Below are positions 1 through 11,330 of a stretch of DNA of 64,000 nucleotides, piece after piece. Origin of the DNA: Leptodactylus fallax. Taxonomy: Eukaryota > Chordata > Amphibia > Anura > Leptodactylidae. The stretch lies in contig CAMRHE010000358.1 in assembly GCA_947044405.1 (NCBI GenBank), forward strand, positions 806,001-870,000, in the 5' to 3' direction. Below the pieces are notes generated by a model. That model was given only the letters and a program-made list of their open reading frames with translations. It was not told where the DNA came from and ran no database searches. The translations under genes and the position numbers were made by a program. How positions within the stretch are numbered: position 1 is the stretch's first letter; each line of letters starts with the position of its first letter.

Positions 1-491
1 TGTCAGAAATCTTCTTAAAGGGAATGTATCACCTATGTTACTATTCAAAAACAGATCGTAAAATATATTTACGGTAGTTTTTGTAGCCATCAGAAATAAT
101 ATGTATTTGGAAGTCACCAACTTTTAAAGTGAACCTGTCAGGTCTTTTCCATCCTAAACTAAAGTAAAATAATGATCTTTCCTATGGTGCCCCTCACTAA
201 GATTTCTGTTGCTGAAAAGTTATAAGCTTTTAAAGTCTTAGATATATTCAAATTTAACCTAACTAGTCATGTGAAGGGAGCCGGGGGGTGGGGGGCAAGC
301 AGCGTTGTCTAGTCATGGAGTCATTGTACTAAGGTGTGATTAGTATGTCCCTCAATGTCTGACATCGGCCTGATACCCTAACTAACTGCCAGGTATGATT
401 TAGTACAATGACCACATGACTAGTTAGGGTGAATTTGCATATGCCAATCTAAGGTTTTAAAATCTTATAAAGTGACTTTTCAGCAATGCCA

Positions 492-1258
492 GCCTTAGAC
501 TAAGACCACATGTAGTGTCACGCAGTAAAAAAAAGCACTGCGGTGGCAATGCGTTTTTTCTCGCAGAGCTTTTCACAGAAAGTTTGCACAGGTTTCCTCT
601 GCGGACTTTCTGCTTACCTGTAGGGAAACCACCAGCATTTCCATAGGTATAATTGACATTTTGCGATTTCCAAAACTGACAGTTTTGGAAATCACAGCGT
701 ATCCGTTGCCCGTATTTTACCACACTGTGGGCATGGGAGTCTAGCCAATCAACACTACACAGTGACTGTAAAACGCTGCGTTTTTTTCCACGGCATTTCT
801 GCTGCAGACAAGCCACGGCATTTAAAGAGGACCTTTCACGTCCTCATGTATATGCGGTTTTATATACCACTAGAATTCAGCGCGCTGTTGGCTTTCCCAT
901 TATATGCCCCAGGGCTGGAGATATCAGGGGTCTAAATTTCACCATTCACTGTCAGAAGGGCGTCCCTGACAGTCTAGCTGCGCTGTGAGGAACGCCCTCC
1001 CTGATAGTATTCCTCCATAACACTGTACTGGGGGGCGTTCCTTACAGCTCAGCGTCATCACTGTTAGACTGTCAGGAACGGCCTTCTGACAGTGAATGGT
1101 GAAATTTAGACCCCCGATATCTCCAGTCCTGGGGTATATAACGGGAAAGCCAGCAGTGCTCTGAATTCAGCACGCTATAGGCTCTCTAGCGGTATGTAAA
1201 ACCGCATATACATGAGGACATGAAAGGTCCTCTTTAAGCCATTTGGGGCCCCGGCCTT
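492..1258 (-). mobile_element. hAT-like MITE interrupted by a TTAA MITE
   Basis: The left end (ccttagactaagaccacatg) and the right end (ggggccccggcctta) form degenerate inverted repeats of the AGGCTAAGGCCCCAC type. The interior, with gcgatttccaaaact near 663 and a cctctgcggactttctgctt stretch near 597, matches the copy at 27258-27505 in opposite orientation. Its right end is separated from its body by the insertion at 822-1237. An open frame of about 119 codons on the minus strand is a chance product. Confidence 0.6.
822..1237. mobile_element. Foldback piggyBac-like MITE, copy A
   Basis: Begins TTAAAGAGGACCTTTCACG and ends in its reverse complement with TTAA. The arms (catgtatatgcggttttata, then a segment with gaattcagcgcgctg) pair over almost the whole 416 bp. 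The centre includes the inverted segment cctccctgatagtattcctc. Same family as 44113-44644 and 59110-59465. TTAA target duplication is characteristic of piggyBac-type elements; no transposase is encoded. Confidence 0.8.
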
Positions 1259-1360
1259 AATGAGGGACACCATAGGAAAGGTCATTACTTGACACTGCAC
1301 ATGTCGCAGACAGTATATGGTGGAAAAAAACAAAAAAACACCTGACAGGTGTCCCTTTAA

Positions 1361-1753
1361 GCTTTGTAAGGTTGCAAAGATGTAAAACCACTATATTAGC
1401 AGCAGTGGCGCATGTAATGTACATCTACAAATATGATGATCTTCTGGGGTTTTCCACCTCTAAAGTAGTTGCTGCCAGCAGATATGCAAATATGCAAATC
1501 CAAAGTGACTGTCAGAGGATTGTTGATTGTTAATGGCTGGATAGAAAGCTATGTAGAAATGAATGTTGTCACTGGATTCTCTCTTCAAGTCAGTAGTAGA
1601 AACACCCTTATGGGAGCACAGTTAAAAAGGCTGACAGTTTGGCACTGTTACCAACAATCTTTAATTGAATTTATGCCAGTTTTTGGTGTAAATGATGATG
1701 AATCTGTCAGTCCCTCTGAGGCCAGGCACCCTCCTGCTAGGAAAAACAACATG
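1361..1753. other. No gene seen
   Basis: AT-rich sequence without a recognisable element or plausible exon. Short open frames here look random. Confidence 0.5.
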
Positions 1754-1967
1754 AGGCTTATGGTCCCACATTGCGGAAACGCAGATTTTTTTGTTGCATA
1801 TTTAGTTGCGGTTTTTTGAGCCAAAACCAACAATGGCTACAAAAGGAATGGGAAATATATAGGAAGTTCTTATACTTCTACCTTCTGCTCAATCCACTCC
1901 TGGCTAAAAAACCGCAACAAAATCTGCAACCAAAAAGCTGCTTTTCTGCAACGTGGGGCCGTAGCCT
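1754..1967. mobile_element. hAT-like MITE
   Basis: Inverted ends AGGCTTATGGTCCCACATTGC and, on the opposite strand, AGGCTACGGCCCCACGTTGC bound about 214 bp. Inside, tgcggttttttg pairs with aaaaaccgcaacaaaat. Same terminal type as 492-1258 and 27258-27505. No clear 8 bp target duplication is left. Confidence 0.6.
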
Positions 1968-2640
1968 AAAAGTGCAAAAAATAAAGGGTCACAATTTTTT
2001 GGTGTGAAAATGGCCATTCACCAAGAATGCTGTAAAATCAGTAAGAGAGTATAAGAGAGTCGAGTTCTAGACCTGCTCTGTGACATGTGCAGAGATCATT
2101 GTGAGGGAGGTGGAATAAAAAAACTATAACCATTACCTGTTCTGAATATTGGATTCTATAATAGAGATGTTATCTTTCACTGTGATGAAATGTACAGTTT
2201 ACAGAACAGGAAGTTTCAGCATAGTGTTAGGCTTAGTTGTGAGTGAGAAAAATAGTATATAGTAAAATGAAAATTACTTGAAAAATTTAAATATATATCA
2301 CTGAAAATTCTAATAAAATATGTTTGAAAAAAAAACTGGATTCAGACAATAGGTCATTTTCTCATTATACATTCTCTGTTATGTCTGTATTTTTAATCAT
2401 CTGTACCACAGCGGAAGCAATTGAGACAGGAGACATCAATGTAATTGTCTGGCGTCCAAAACCAGGAAATTAAGACATTAATGTATAATATCAGTCACAT
2501 TGTGTAAAGAAGAATATATAGTGCTACAATATATATGACCATTGCTACATATATACTGTACATTACAGTCTTTTTAGATGTCTAGATAAGGGGTGGTCTT
2601 GTCATATAGGTGACTGTAGTGTATTTTGCATATATACATA
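1968..2640. other. No gene seen
   Basis: AT-rich, no recognised repeat or exon. An A8 run lies near 2327. Confidence 0.4.
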
Positions 2641-2952
2641 CAATGGGTAAAATAAGTATTGAACATGTCATCAATTTTCTAAGTAAATATATATCTCAAA
2701 GGTGCTATTGACATGAAATTATCTCCAGATGTCGGTAACAACACATTCAATCCACACAAGCAAATATATCAAACCATAGATGTCCATAAATTATGTGTAA
2801 TAATGAGAAATGACACAGGGAAGAAGTATTCAACACATGAAGAAAGAGAGGTGCAAAAAGCCATGGAAAGTCCTGACACCAGCTGAAATCTTTCAGGAAT
2901 TAGGAAACAATCCTGACATTTAGTGACAAATAATATCAACTGGTTCAACTGA

Positions 2953-3160
2953 TTGCCTATAAAAAGGTGTCTCAGTGCAAAGGTACACAAGAAGTGGAAA
3001 GAACATTTCACCATAAACAGGCCACGACCAGGTGCTCCCCACAATATTTCATACAGAGGAGTGAATTATCAGGAGAGTTGTCCAAGAGCCAAGGACCACC
3101 TTTGGAGAGCTATAGAAAGACCTGGAATCAACAGATACAATTGTATAAAAGAAAGCAATA
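2953..3160 (+). pseudogene. Tc1-like transposase fragment
   Basis: The plus strand reads HKKWKEHFTINRPRPGAPH followed, after a frame change, by a segment resembling the Tc1 N-terminal region between the helix-turn-helix domains: the GRPR-like linker (here RPRPGAP) and a Q(E)P(R)TT(F)GEL-like stretch. Only about 65 residues remain of a ~340-residue family protein, and the DDE catalytic domain is absent. It lies inside matching inverted repeats, which supports the assignment. Non-functional. Confidence 0.65.
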
Positions 3161-3495
3161 AGTAATGCACTCAACTTCCATGGCCTGTATGCACGCTCAC
3201 TACGCAAGACTGTGTCATTTGACTGCTGAAGCCAATTAGAGGCCTCAGCAGCCAAAAGAAGGGACCCGGGACGTTACAGGTAGTGACGTCCAATGTCCTT
3301 TTCTGAAGCCGCTGATTGGCCTCAGCAATCACATGTGGTGGGGACTTCCGCCAGAAGAAAACAACAAAGCTTCAGGACCGTGCTGGGAGACACCGGAGCA
3401 CTGGGGACATGTGAGTATGTTTTTTTTTTTTTTAATTTTATACACCTCCCCTGGCCTAAAAAAATAAAAAATGAGCCTGGACAACCCCTTTAAGT
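3160..3495. mobile_element. Right part of a TTAA-type repeat inserted in the Tc1 relic
   Basis: Ends GCCTGGACAACCCCTTTAA directly against the resumed Tc1 inverted repeat. Contains two related halves (gaagccaattagaggcctcagcag near 3229 and gaagccgctgattggcctca near 3304), an ATGTGAGTATG donor-like motif at 3409 and a T15 run at about 3420. The left end with TTAA is not visible. Confidence 0.4.
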
Positions 3496-3796
3496 TATGG
3501 ACATCTATGGTTTGATTTCTTTCCCTGTGTGGAATTGATGGGTTGTTATCGACATCTGGTGAGAATTTCATGCCAATAGCACCTTTACAAATATATTTAC
3601 TTAGAAAATTGCATCTATTCATCGTGTATTGGGAATTTTTTGGATGTTTCTGACTTCAGGATCAACAGAGGGCTATTTCTACAGTACTGAGCTCCTGACT
3701 CTCAATTCTTAGTAAAACTAGGCATTTATTTGTAGCTGTAGGCCCCAAGAACAGTGCAGTGTAGGGTATGGATTAACATTTTTCTAACTGTTCTAA

Positions 3797-4500
3797 TTAA
3801 CCCCTTCCTAGCACACCTTTTTTTCAATTTTTATTTTGCACTCCCCAACTTCCAAAAACCACAACTTTTTATTTTTCCATTCACAGAGCCATATGAAGGC
3901 TTCATTTTTGAGGGACAAATTGTACTTTGTAAAGGTATTGTTAAATATTATGTAGCATGTTAATGCTGAAAAAAAAATTCTATATGAATTAGAGAAAAAC
4001 TGCGTTTGTCCAAGTGTCATACTTTTACGTCTTTGTTTTCACGATGTTCACTATGCAGCCAAAATGACACCCAGAACTTTTTTATATTTTCATATACGAG
4101 GCTTCATAAGGGTCTTTTTTGTGGGGCCAAATATACTTTTTATTTACTCCATTTTGGGGAATGTCAGATATTTTGATTGCTTTTTATTCAAATTTTTATG
4201 GAAAGCAAAATGGCAAAACAATAGCGGTTCATCTCTTTTAATTTGTTTTCTGCTTTGGAATTCTCCATATGGGAAAAATATGTTTATATTTTAAGTTTGT
4301 AGATTTGGCATTTTCAGACATTGGCATGCTAATGCGTTTTACTTTGTTCATTTATATTTATATCTTATCTAGGGAAAATGGAAGTGATTTAAACTTTTAG
4401 TAATTTTTATTTTTTAGTATTTTTTTTACTTATTTTAACTTTTGTTTTTAGACCCCCTAGGGGACTTGAACCCATGTGGTCTGATCACTAATACAATACA
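3797..4500 (+). mobile_element. TTAA-flanked dispersed repeat (Kolobok-like?), copy 1
   Basis: Starts TTAACCCCTTCCTAGCAC, then shows a series of AT-rich motifs (caactttttatttttcc, gaaggcttcatttttgaggg, ttgtggggccaaatatac). The downstream motif tttagaccccctaggggact near 4449 recurs at 55154 in copy 3. A related copy lies at 42001-42883. Assignment to a Kolobok-like superfamily is a guess from TTAA ends; no transposase is present. Confidence 0.45.
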
Positions 4501-4700
4501 CTTCCTATGGTCTAGGACTTGTCATAAACCCATGATTTCCTTATTGTAGCCGAGTTATCTTCTCATGTATGTAGTGACCCTGACAGATAAGTTGCCCACA
4601 ATAAGTAAATTATAGATGGATTTCTGACAAGTTGCTGGATGTTGGTTGGCAACTAATCAAGACAAAAGTCAATCACCACTAAGATGGTAAGAATTGGAAA
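4490..4700. repeat. Partial copy of the 52790-53281 repeat family
   Basis: Segments such as ctatggtctaggacttgtca, ttccttattgtagccgagtt and ggcaactaatcaagacaaaa match the internal parts of the foldback at 52790-53281. Ends are not preserved. Confidence 0.5.
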
Positions 4701-4989
4701 CTGATATAAATTGACAAACCACATGTCTTATTATTACTCTCCATATGCTCTGTAACTCAACTCTATAAATTACTATATTATATAACAATATTTAGCGAAT
4801 AAAAGAACTTGTAAATGAGATGTCTATATTACAACAGGACACAGTATTCACTAGTTATTTAAGGAATATGTACAGTAGCCATGTATGTCCTCAACCAGTC
4901 CATTATAGCTAAATGTAGCTAGGCAATTTAGGAACCATTTAATGCAGCTTAGCGTGCTACTGAACTGATTTGACTTAGAGATACTCCTT

Positions 4990-5540
4990 GCATAGTTATC
5001 TGGATATCACTTCAGGGAACCACCAGGGTGCTACCTCCAAGAGTAGTTGAGTGGCGGTTCACCAAGATGGGTCAAGACAACCCAGTGCATGGCACCAAAG
5101 GGATAGGCTGAGACATGGTCAGGGCAGGTAGAGTCTAAGTAACAGTCTTCAAGCAAAGGTCAAGGCTGGTGACACAGAGTCAGTACAGTTTTCAAGCAGA
5201 GGTCAGTGCAGGTAGAACAGGTCCAGACTTCAGTAAACAGGTAGAGCTCAGGCACACTGAAATTCAGATCACAGTAAACACTTTCACAGGACATAGGAAA
5301 CTTATTGCTTGGAGAAAGGGTCTGTATATAACCTGGAGATTAAAGGGATTAGCTCTGAACAGTTTATAGGGTTTACACACCAGCCCTTTAAAAGCTGGAA
5401 AGGTAGTGTGTACCCTACAAAAGCATGCAGGAAAACAACATAGGACGTGGAAACAGCCCCACAGCGGGAGGTGTTGGAGAGGACCACGGCATGGAGCAGA
5501 CCTCAGCTACGTGAGGTGCAGTGTCAGCGGTAACAGAACA
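4990..5540. repeat. Degenerate internally repetitive block
   Basis: Variants of a motif such as ggtcagggcaggtagagtc, aagcaaaggtcaaggctgg and aagcagaggtcagtgcaggt recur between about 5110 and 5280. Open frames across it are chance. Family not identified. Confidence 0.45.
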
Positions 5541-5725
5541 CCAGCATTATATAATATTAATCTGAACACTATATATTTATCTGAATACAGTATTACAATA
5601 TTTATCTGAGAAGTGGACGTACTTAAATGTACTCATATTTGAATGTAGTAAGATGCTTTTTTTTTTTTTTTAAAACAACCTTTCAATAAGATACACATGA
5701 ATATAAAAGACTTATAAGAGAGAAT

Positions 5726-5810
5726 CCCTGTATTATTGTATGCTGATTATAAGTATGTTTGCCTTATCAAGTACTGCTGTGCAGCCCTGGTAACAATAGA
5801 AAAATATCAG
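5726..5810 (+). repeat. First copy of an ~80 bp local direct repeat
   Basis: ctgtattattgtatgctgat and the following tgtgcagccctggtaacaat recur with few changes at 6147-6222, about 420 bp downstream. Mismatches show an old duplication. Confidence 0.65.
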
Positions 5811-6146
5811 ACTATTTTCCTGCTACTTCTCCTCCCTGATGCACGGATGTTCACTCTGAAATATCTGCTATATTCCATCTTAGTCTTCCAAGACAGACTG
5901 CAGCTCACCAAAAGTGTCAAATTTCAACTCAAAATGAATGTGGAGGAGGGGCTTTATTTACATAATCGTGTCCTCTGTCTCATATTTGTGTTTCATGTTT
6001 AGTATATACCTTGAAGTTAATTGTGATGCATCAAGAATACATATGATATAAAAGTTATATGGTCAAAAGTGCTGCATTATATGGGTGAAAGTAGAGGTAA
6101 CACAAGACTCCTGTATTCTAAGTAATATTGCAATACCCCAGTAGAG

Positions 6147-6222
6147 TTCCTGTATTATTGTATGCTGGTTTTAGGCATGTTTGCCACATCAAGCACTGCT
6201 GTGCAGCCCTGGTAACAATGAA
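6147..6222 (+). repeat. Second copy of the ~80 bp local direct repeat
   Basis: Matches 5726-5810 from ctgtattattgtatgctg to gccctggtaacaat, with scattered substitutions. Confidence 0.65.
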
Positions 6223-6480
6223 AAGGTATGGTGTGAACAAAATCATAATAATAAGATTTCCCAATGGTTTTTTCTGAACTTTGACAGACAGACTATAAGA
6301 ATGCAAACCTGAATTAAATATAAAACATACAAAAAATAACCTACCCCTAACAAAATATTCTTCTATTACCATAATTTGGACATGCAATATATCAAAATTT
6401 ACAGCAGACAATGACAAATACTAATAAAAAGTCTTTTTAGGGTAACAAACAATGAATCTAATAAATAATTCATTCATTCA

Positions 6481-7333
6481 TTAAAGCGGTTGCCCAAGGT
6501 AAAATGCAATTTCTACAGTAATCTAAACACCCTCCCCCCGCCTACTTTATAAATTACTTACTTTAGCAAAAATGTATATCTACCCATATCCCTGGGGTGG
6601 TCATGTGACCACCCAAGGCACATTTTCTGATTATCCGGTGACGTTCCGTTTCCCGTTTCCGGAAATGGAACGTCACCAATACTACCCCCCACCCCATCAT
6701 ACTTACCTGTTTTCCTGTCCAGACTTCCTTCTGTGGGGATGGCTCTTCCTCTTCTTTGACCCTCTGCAGGCGCGTGCACAATAGTGCGGAGTCCCAGCAT
6801 TGCGCTGTAGCCAGAACTCTATCTCGATTGCGTAGGCATGGGAGGCCGAAGGAGTTTCCCACGTCTGTGCAGTAGAGATGGAGTGCTGGCTACAGCACAA
6901 TGCCAGGACTATTGTGCACGGGCTGGCAGACATCAAAGAAGAGGAGGAGCTGTCCCCACTGAAGGAAGTCTGGACAGGTAGACAGGTAAGTATGATGGGT
7001 TGGGGGGTTGGGCTGAGTTAGTTAGTTGGAAAGGGCTAGTAGTGGACGGGGTAGCTAGGGAGACAGGGAGGGGGTGTGAGAGAGGGAGGGGGAGGGAGTG
7101 AGAGGGATATAGTGTGAGTCAGCCTACAACTACCATGATTCATTGCATGAGCTAAGACAGCAGGAATCTACATCATGTAAACAAATGCAGAGGATGCCAG
7201 GAGCTCCCAGAGAATCCCAGAAATCACTCAAAACACTGCTAAAGGTATTTGGGTGTACTTATTAACCCATTAATAGCACTAACAGACCTTTTTTTTAAAA
7301 AAAGTTTTTTTTTGCCTGGGAAAACCCCTTTAA
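6481..7333. mobile_element. TTAA-flanked non-autonomous element with inverted internal arms
   Basis: Left end TTAAAGCGGTTGCCCAAGG; right end on the minus strand TTAAAGGGGTTTTCCCAGGC. Inner arms (6705-6830: catacttacctgttttcctg, cttcctcttctttga, tgcacaatagtgc) pair with 6860-7000. Both arms carry a CAGGTAAGTATGATGG splice-donor-like sequence, facing outwards. A purine-rich tract lies at 7040-7110. Open frames on either strand are products of the palindrome. About 853 bp, no transposase. Confidence 0.65.
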
Positions 7334-8280
7334 TTAATAGGCAATCATTATCAGAAATATATTTTTTACTATTTTTATAAACTAGTGTATAAACCTAAAC
7401 ATTCTAAAATGGAATAAATTATATGTATAAAACATATAAGAAAAGAAGAATGCATTGTTTTCACAAAAAAAGCCACAAAAATCATGTCTCTAGTCAACAA
7501 ATAACCATTAAAAAAATGCATTCAAAAACAGGGAAACGGTGCCTGGTCCTGAAGACACAAACTACTCTTGCCCTAAAGCAGTTAATGGTTGTACTATTCT
7601 GTAATACTGTACATAATAGTTTAGTTTAAAACACATAAAAAAGACATGTGGTTTGTCTGATGATTTATGTTTTATAATAAAATAGGAACACATTTTACAT
7701 ATTCTGCTAAGGGTATGTAAACTATGTAACTATGTACTACCATTTATTCCCTCATTAATAGTGAATGCTTCACACTACTACACATGAGTGAAATTATAAT
7801 ATCATTGAAATAAAGATATTTGGCAGTCGGAAACACTGATTCATGTTGTTGCTACCACAAAAATAAAACTGGAAAATTGGTCCAAGGCTTAAATATTTTG
7901 CCAATAGGAAACACCCTTCTTTGTTGAAAAAAAAAGTGTAGTTAATACTTGCAAGTGGACAAATTTCCACTGTAAAATCAATGATATGCAGATCTATTGA
8001 CGCTATAGTGGACAGACCAATTTAATTTAAATTAAGTTATTGCAAACCCTTGAAAAGCTGCACTTCACAGCACAATATAGGATATCACTTTTTGACACAA
8101 TATCACAAAACAATATGGTCTTGAAATGCTAATCGTCCGGTGACACACTTATCATAACATGTCAAATCAAGAGAAAAGGTAAGGAAGGATACATCTGTAC
8201 ATTATGCAGTGTTCCAGTAGAACACTGCTACATGGCTATACTGCTGTTTAACCTGTATTTCTGCACTTTATCACATATTT
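7334..8280. other. No gene seen
   Basis: AT-rich sequence with no supportable exon or element. Confidence 0.45.
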
Positions 8281-8289
8281 TATGCAGAT

Positions 8290-8346
8290 TACCTTAGATA
8301 GTAAGGAAAGAGAAGACTCCTGGTCTCCTCCTTACTATCTAAGGTA
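8290..8346. repeat. Short hairpin
   Basis: Arms taccttagatagtaagga (8290-8307) and tccttactatctaaggta (8329-8346) are perfect 18 bp complements around a 21-base loop. This could be a MITE remnant or a small-RNA-like stem. There is no further evidence of transcription. Confidence 0.6.
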
Positions 8347-10289
8347 TGCTGGACTGTGTAGGTTAGGCTGCTCCAAGCCTGACATCTACAAGTCAGGATA
8401 GTCCCATATTAGCAGTCAAGACAGAGATTAACTATATTGCTCTGCTCACTTTTGGAGTTGTGTGCATGATAAAGAGAATTTTTAGACTGGCCTCAGTAAA
8501 GACTGAACCTATCAAGGTAAGGTTAGGTGTAACAACCTTTTTTTAAACCTGCACCTTGCAGTCTGGGCATTACAGGTAGTTTTTGTTTTTGGATTTGAAG
8601 AGAAAGAGCACATTTCATTTTTGAGAGAGAGAGAGACTGCTTAACCTAGAGAACCATCTTAAAGTCTCTGCTCAAGCCCAGTGATGTCCTCAAACGGTGC
8701 CATAGAAGAATGTTTCAACTGAAATCTACAGTAAAGAAAGTGAGTTTTTTTTTTCACCACTACCATTTCTTGAGTCTTTAATCATGCACCAAAATCAAGA
8801 GTATCCCAACCACCATCAGGTGGGAGACTGTACCACAGATTGTGCCCAAAAAAAACTGCTACCACCAACATCCATACTACAGACGCCCTCCTCACTGCAT
8901 CAGCTAATGAGGAAAGCTGGAAGTTTGGTGGAGACAACTACAGCCACTGTGAACCCAACCATGACTGACTACTTCTCCCATCCTCTGCATGCTCCACCAC
9001 CACGTTGCTGCAATTATTTATACAGATATTGTATGTTTCTATTATTTGCTCTGCATATGCATTTAACTATATTTTACTGAAGGACCAATCATAGGCGCTA
9101 TGTATTTGTACTTGATGCAAAGGCATAAATGCCAGAACCAAGAGCACACATTTCATATAGGCAGACCATACAGCTGCTATGGAGAGAGAGGGCAGAGACT
9201 CAGTTGGTTGTATTCCTTATTCTAATGGATACTGAGCTTTCCACAGACAACATTGGCGGACAAGGATGTGAAAAATTAAGTCAATGGTCATTGAAAAGGA
9301 GATGGGGCAAAAAAAGCACTCATGTCCTCATGTTCCAGGAGGTAATGGGCCCCAGTTTTAAAGTTTTCTGTGCCTAGCTTGAGATTGTCTGGTGACAGAG
9401 TTTGATTCTATATACAAGTCTTTCTCACAGTTCTGAACAATGGTCATAAGTAAGAAACCCTGACATACGAAAATCCAGCTGAAATGACAGGATAAAAATA
9501 CTCCCAACAGAGGGAAATTACATATTGGATGACGGTCATACTTAACTTCCCATACAAATTTTTATCTTTGTGTCTCCACCTTGTTCCTGTCCTACTGAAC
9601 AGCTTCTGGCATGATTTCAAGCTTTGAGTAACCGGTCTGTTGAACACCGGCAACAAATGAGCATTAGATTTACAATGTCAGATTTGCTGCCGGAATCATC
9701 ACTGTTCCTAGGTCTATAAGTCCCAGTTCATTTGGGAAATCAGCTATGACGTGGCAGTAACAGTTGATCATTACAAATTATTTAGTAAGAAGCAAAAATG
9801 TGAGTTTTTTTTAAATAAAATTTATATATATTAAAATTGTAAAATTGTATTAATATTTATTGTACGTGATATATACATTCAGTCTTGAATTATTGATGTT
9901 CCACAGAGAACACTACATGAAATACATTAGTCAGAGTATAAACAGCTCAGTGAGCATGACAATCAATATGTATTGCAAATGAGTAAAATCGACATATAGA
10001 TTTACAGGCATACCAAAAATAAGCATCTCAAAAGGTATCATGTCAAACCTCAGACTTACAATGGTAAACTTACTGAATCTTGAGTACAATATAAGGAAAG
10101 GGAGGGAAAAGTTTAAAATAAGAAGTAAATTGATATAAGTCAGATTCTAGAACAATAAAACTGGCCAATCCTTAGGGTAGACCATCAATATCTGCTGTGA
10201 GGTGCTCTGACTCTGACTCTCAACATGTAACAAAGTAAAAATCCTTCTGTTGTTTCATCATCTTCTACCTATTAATTGTTGCTGTACAT
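8347..10289. other. No gene seen
   Basis: Contains a short GA tract near 8624. An open frame at 8784-9080 reads as low-similarity random sequence with no splice or domain support. Confidence 0.4.
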
Positions 10290-11330
10290 CTCTTTGGTTA
10301 GCCTCTGCTGAGGGTTGACTTGTTATGGAGGAGTTCCTGTTTGATTCCTCTGCTTAAAGAGAGTCTATCATTAAAAAAACACCTTTTAAACTAATGTCTA
10401 CTCCTACCTTCCATTCTTTTCTTCTCCCAGCCGTTTCTGATAAAATTCGTTTCTTCAGTTATGCTAATTACCATCACCTTGGGTGTTCCTCCTGTGCTGT
10501 GAGCACCCCCAGCGTCATAGCTTTCCACCGCCCTTTAGTCCATTGTGTTCACTCCCCTCTTCCTGTTCTCTGTATCTTCTGCCTTTCGCAGGCATTGGAT
10601 GCAGCGATGTAACAGACCACTGGAAAATGGCGGCCCGGGCATGCACAGAGAACAGGAAGAGCGGAGTGAACACAACGGACTAAGGGGAGGTGGAAAGCTA
10701 TGATGCGGGGGGTGCTCGCAACACACGAGGAACGCCCAAGGTGCTCTGTGATGGTAATTAGCATAACTGAAGAAACGAATTTTATCAGAAACGGCTGGGA
10801 GAAGAAAAGAATGGAAGGTAGGAGTAGAATGGCCTTTTTAAAGGCCATTCCAATGTGACATTAGTTTAAAAGGTTTTTTTTTTTAATGATAGACTCCCTT
10901 TAAGGGCAGACTTGTTGTGGAGGAATTTCTGTTTGGTTAGCCTTTGCTTAGGGCAGACTTGTGCAGGAATTTCTGTTTGGTTAGCCTTTGCTTAGGGCAG
11001 ACTTGTGGAGGAATTTCTGTTTGGTTAGCCTTTGCTTAGGGCAGACTTGTTATGAAGGAGTTGCTGTTTGGTTAGTCTCTGCATACAGTAGACTTCTTAT
11101 GGAGGGGTTCCTGTTTGAATACACTCTTTTTAGGGCAAACTTATTGTGGAGGTGTTCCTGTATGGTTAGCTTCTGCATAGGGAAGATTGGTTATGGAGGA
11201 GTTCCTGTTTGGTTAGCCTTTGCTTAGAGCAGACTTGTTTTGGAGGAATTTCTGTTTGGTTAGACTCTGCTTAGGGCAGACTTGTTATGGAAGAGTTCCT
11301 GTTTGGTTAGCCCCTGTTTAAATATTCCTA
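10290..11330 (+). repeat. Minisatellite (unit about 42-55 bp), interrupted by a MITE
   Basis: Units of the type ttagggcagacttgttatgg + aggagttcctgtttggttag + cctctgc recur about ten times, from 10290 to 10353 and again from 10904 to about 11330. The insertion at 10354-10903 splits one unit. Frames through the array give repetitive peptides and are not counted as genes. Confidence 0.8.
10354..10903. mobile_element. Palindromic TTAA MITE inside the minisatellite
   Basis: Ends TTAAAGAGAGTCTATCATT and its inverse AATGATAGACTCCCTTTAA. Arms continue inward: 10400-10500 (ctactcctaccttccattct, gccgtttctgataaaattcg) pairs with 10737-10830. About 550 bp. Deleting it with one TTAA restores the repeat unit ...cctctgcTTAAgggcagactt. 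Confidence 0.8.

Larger units (their letters stand above)
15..1360. mobile_element. Outer TTAA-flanked inverted-repeat element hosting two nested insertions
   Basis: The left end TTAAAGGGAATGTATCACCT (15) mirrors the right end, which reads TTAAAGGGACACCTGTCAGG on the minus strand (ends 1360). Inner inverted repeats agree: the stretch at about 168-205 (atgatctttcctatggtgcc) is mirrored at about 1258-1290. Both ends carry TTAA, as in piggyBac-like MITEs. No transposase is present. Two later insertions sit inside (492-1258 and, within that, 822-1237). Confidence 0.6.
2660..3625 (+). mobile_element. Tc1-like transposon relic with long terminal inverted repeats
   Basis: About 120-130 bp at the left (ttttctaagtaaatatatat to catagatgtccataa, about 2675-2793) is repeated inverted at the right (about 3497-3615). 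The left side continues into a decayed transposase fragment at 2950-3160. The middle, 3160-3495, is unrelated and looks like a later insertion or replacement. Typical intact Tc1-like elements are 1.3-1.7 kb, so this copy is internally deleted. Confidence 0.7.

Noticed and set aside
6558..6936. Overlapping open frames on both strands
   Set aside because: They mirror each other because the DNA is an inverted repeat.
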